Position numbers and translations under genes: made by a program. A DNA stretch of 64,000 nt from Cupriavidus numazuensis (lineage in GTDB: Bacteria; Pseudomonadota; Gammaproteobacteria; Burkholderiales; Burkholderiaceae). The notes beneath the pieces are model-generated. The model was not told the DNA's origin. It worked only from the letters and a program-made list of their open reading frames with translations, and made no database searches. The stretch covers positions 1 through 64,000 of the forward strand of contig NZ_CAJPVI010000020.1 in NCBI RefSeq assembly GCF_905397435.1, given 5' to 3'. Below, in pieces: positions 62,820-64,000 of the stretch (positions are counted from its first letter, which is position 1; every line of letters begins with the position of its first letter).

Positions 62820-63461
62820 CTACATCTCCACGCCGCGCTGCGCCTTGATGCCCTGCTGGAATGCATGCTTGACCGGCACCATGTCGGTGACAGTGTCCGC
62901 TGCTTCCACCAGTGCCGGCGGCGCGCCACGGCCGGTGATGACCACGTGCTGCATCGGTGGCCGCGCGCGCAGGTCTTCGACGACGCGCTCCACATCAAGA
63001 TAGTGCAGCTTGAGCGCGATGTTGAGTTCGTCGAGCAGCACGAGCCCGATCGACGGGTCGCGCAGCATGCCGCGCGCCACTTCCCACGCAGCTTCTGCCT
63101 TGGCCACGTCACGCGCGCGGTCCTGGGTCTCCCACGTGTAGCCCTCGCCCATCACGTGGAAATCACACACGTCAGGGAAGCGGCGCAGGAACATCTCCTC
63201 GCCGGTGGGCTGCGCGCCCTTGATGAACTGCACCACGCCGGCCCGCATGCCATGGCCAAGCGCGCGCACCACCATGCCGAAGCCCGAGCTCGACTTGCCC
63301 TTGCCGTTGCCGGTCGTGATCACGATCACGCCGCGCTCGTCCTGCGCGGCGGCGATCTTCGCGTCGATCACTTCCTTCTTGCGGACCATGCGGGCCTTGT
63401 GGCGCTCGTCGCGGCCGCCATCGTCCGTACCGTTGTCCGGTGCTGTCGTGTTGTCGTTCAT
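62820..63461 (-). CDS. cobO: Cob(I)yrinic acid a,c-diamide adenosyltransferase (CobO/CobA type)
   Basis: 213 residues from the ATG at 63461. P-loop VITTGNGKGKSSSGFGMVVR; it uses ATP upside down to put the adenosyl group on cobalt of corrinoids. The N-terminal ~30 residues are polar and carry RKKEVIDAKIAAA; GVVQFIKGAQPTGEEMFLRR, LVLLDELNIALKLHYL and VVITGRGAPPALVEAAD are conserved. Its ATG overlaps the ABC ATPase stop by 4 nt. Confidence 0.95.
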   Translation of the reverse strand: MNDNTTAPDNGTDDGGRDERHKARMVRKKEVIDAKIAAAQDERGVIVITTGNGKGKSSSGFGMVVRALGHGMRAGVVQFIKGAQPTGEEMFLRRFPDVCDFHVMGEGYTWETQDRARDVAKAEAAWEVARGMLRDPSIGLVLLDELNIALKLHYLDVERVVEDLRARPPMQHVVITGRGAPPALVEAADTVTDMVPVKHAFQQGIKAQRGVEM

Positions 63462-64000
63462 GATTGTTTGTTCGTTCCCGCCTGCGGGCGGGGAAATCCA
63501 TCGGGAATCAGCGCGGTGTGGAAGCCATCCGTGACACTGACGATGGGCGTGCGCAGCGCGCGTGAGCATTGTTCGGGAGTCAGCACCTGTTGCGCGGGGC
63601 CATGGAGCGCGGTGCCGTCTTCGGCCATCAGCAGCGCATGGGTCGCGTAGCGCCGCGCCAGGTTCAGGTCGTGCAGGATCACCACGATCGCATGGCGGCC
63701 CGCACGCGCCAGCGACGCGAGCACTTCGAGCACCATGATCTGGTGGCGAAGGTCCAGGTGCGAGACGGGTTCGTCGAGCAGCAGCAGCGGCGCCTGCTGC
63801 GCAAGCACGGCGGCCAGCGCCGCGCGCTGGCGTTCGCCGCCGGACAGCGTGAGTACGTCGCGCGCGGACAGCGTGTCGAGATCCATGGCCTCGATGGCGG
63901 CGCGTACCACGGCATCGTCATCGCGCCCGGTCCAGCCCCAGCCGGACAGGTGCGGATGGCGGCCGACGCGAACGGCGTCGAGCACGGACATCGAGAACGT
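63458..64000 (-). CDS. ABC transporter ATP-binding protein (BtuD/FepC-like), 5' end outside the window
   Basis: The last ~180 residues of an ABC ATPase of the heme/siderophore/vitamin B12 importer class. Visible: TFSMSVLDAVRVGRHPH (Q-loop side), signature LSGGERQRAALAAVLAQQ, Walker B LLLLDEPVSHLDLRHQI and the switch His in VVILHDLNLARRYA. The frame stays open to the window end, so Walker A and the true start lie beyond 64000; the ATG at 63991 is internal. Translational coupling to cobO and the BtuF-like gene 3 kb away make a corrinoid importer the best guess. Confidence 0.9.
   Translation of the reverse strand, partial: TFSMSVLDAVRVGRHPHLSGWGWTGRDDDAVVRAAIEAMDLDTLSARDVLTLSGGERQRAALAAVLAQQAPLLLLDEPVSHLDLRHQIMVLEVLASLARAGRHAIVVILHDLNLARRYATHALLMAEDGTALHGPAQQVLTPEQCSRALRTPIVSVTDGFHTALIPDGFPRPQAGTNKQS

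Overview
The window is high-GC, densely packed chromosomal DNA. Gene content and order (hemC-hemDX-hemY divergent from ppc, panC with scpA, tamA-tamB, a cobalamin salvage cluster and a large respiratory formate dehydrogenase cluster) suggest a Burkholderiaceae beta-proteobacterium, most likely Cupriavidus or a close Ralstonia relative. This taxonomic call is inference from gene content; no search was run. I saw no rRNA, tRNA or CRISPR array.

Layout. 1-1.1 kb: the C-terminal part of a photolyase whose antenna domain is missing at the left edge. 1.1-5.4 kb (-): heme synthesis genes hemC, a hemD-hemX fusion and hemY. 5.5-8.5 kb (+): PEP carboxylase. 8.5-10.8 kb: a REP-like palindromic repeat, then a Tat-type ferritin-like protein divergent from an ECF sigma/anti-sigma pair. 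10.9-14.8 kb: argH and a TRAP transporter with two membrane subunits but no binding protein beside it. 14.8-17.2 kb (-): an exported TPR/DUF2135-like protein and an exported NodB-type deacetylase. 17.5-19.3 kb: a natural Rieske-cytochrome P450 fusion. 19.3-24.8 kb: glycosyltransferase and debranching-type glucosidase (-), divergent from a SulP anion transporter (+). 24.8-25.7 kb: a non-coding repeat element with ~93 bp inverted arms. 25.7-28.7 kb (-): an Orn/Lys/Arg decarboxylase and dcd. 28.8-40.8 kb (-): a formate dehydrogenase cluster with catalytic, electron-transfer and membrane subunits, FdhD, a TorD-type chaperone, a large polyferredoxin, DUF3305/DUF3306 proteins, small exported proteins and the Fe-S carrier apbC. 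41-44.2 kb (+): an OmpA lipoprotein and metG. 44.2-50.9 kb (-): tamA, tamB and a lipoprotein with two BamE-like repeats. 51-53.2 kb (+): DUF3460, scpA, panC. 53.3-55.2 kb: PepSY membrane protein and GNAT acetyltransferase. 55.2-64 kb: cobalamin genes in two converging arms (cobU, cobD/cbiB, PLP decarboxylase and btuF-like on +; ABC ATPase, cobO, cobT, cobS and phosphatase on -), with cobQ divergent from cobU.

Most genes are housekeeping and form tight operons with 1-16 nt overlaps. The less ordinary items are the Rieske-P450 fusion, the double-BamE lipoprotein in the TAM locus, the unknown small proteins in the formate dehydrogenase cluster, two strong hairpins placed at translation starts or leaders, the inverted-repeat element and the truncated photolyase.
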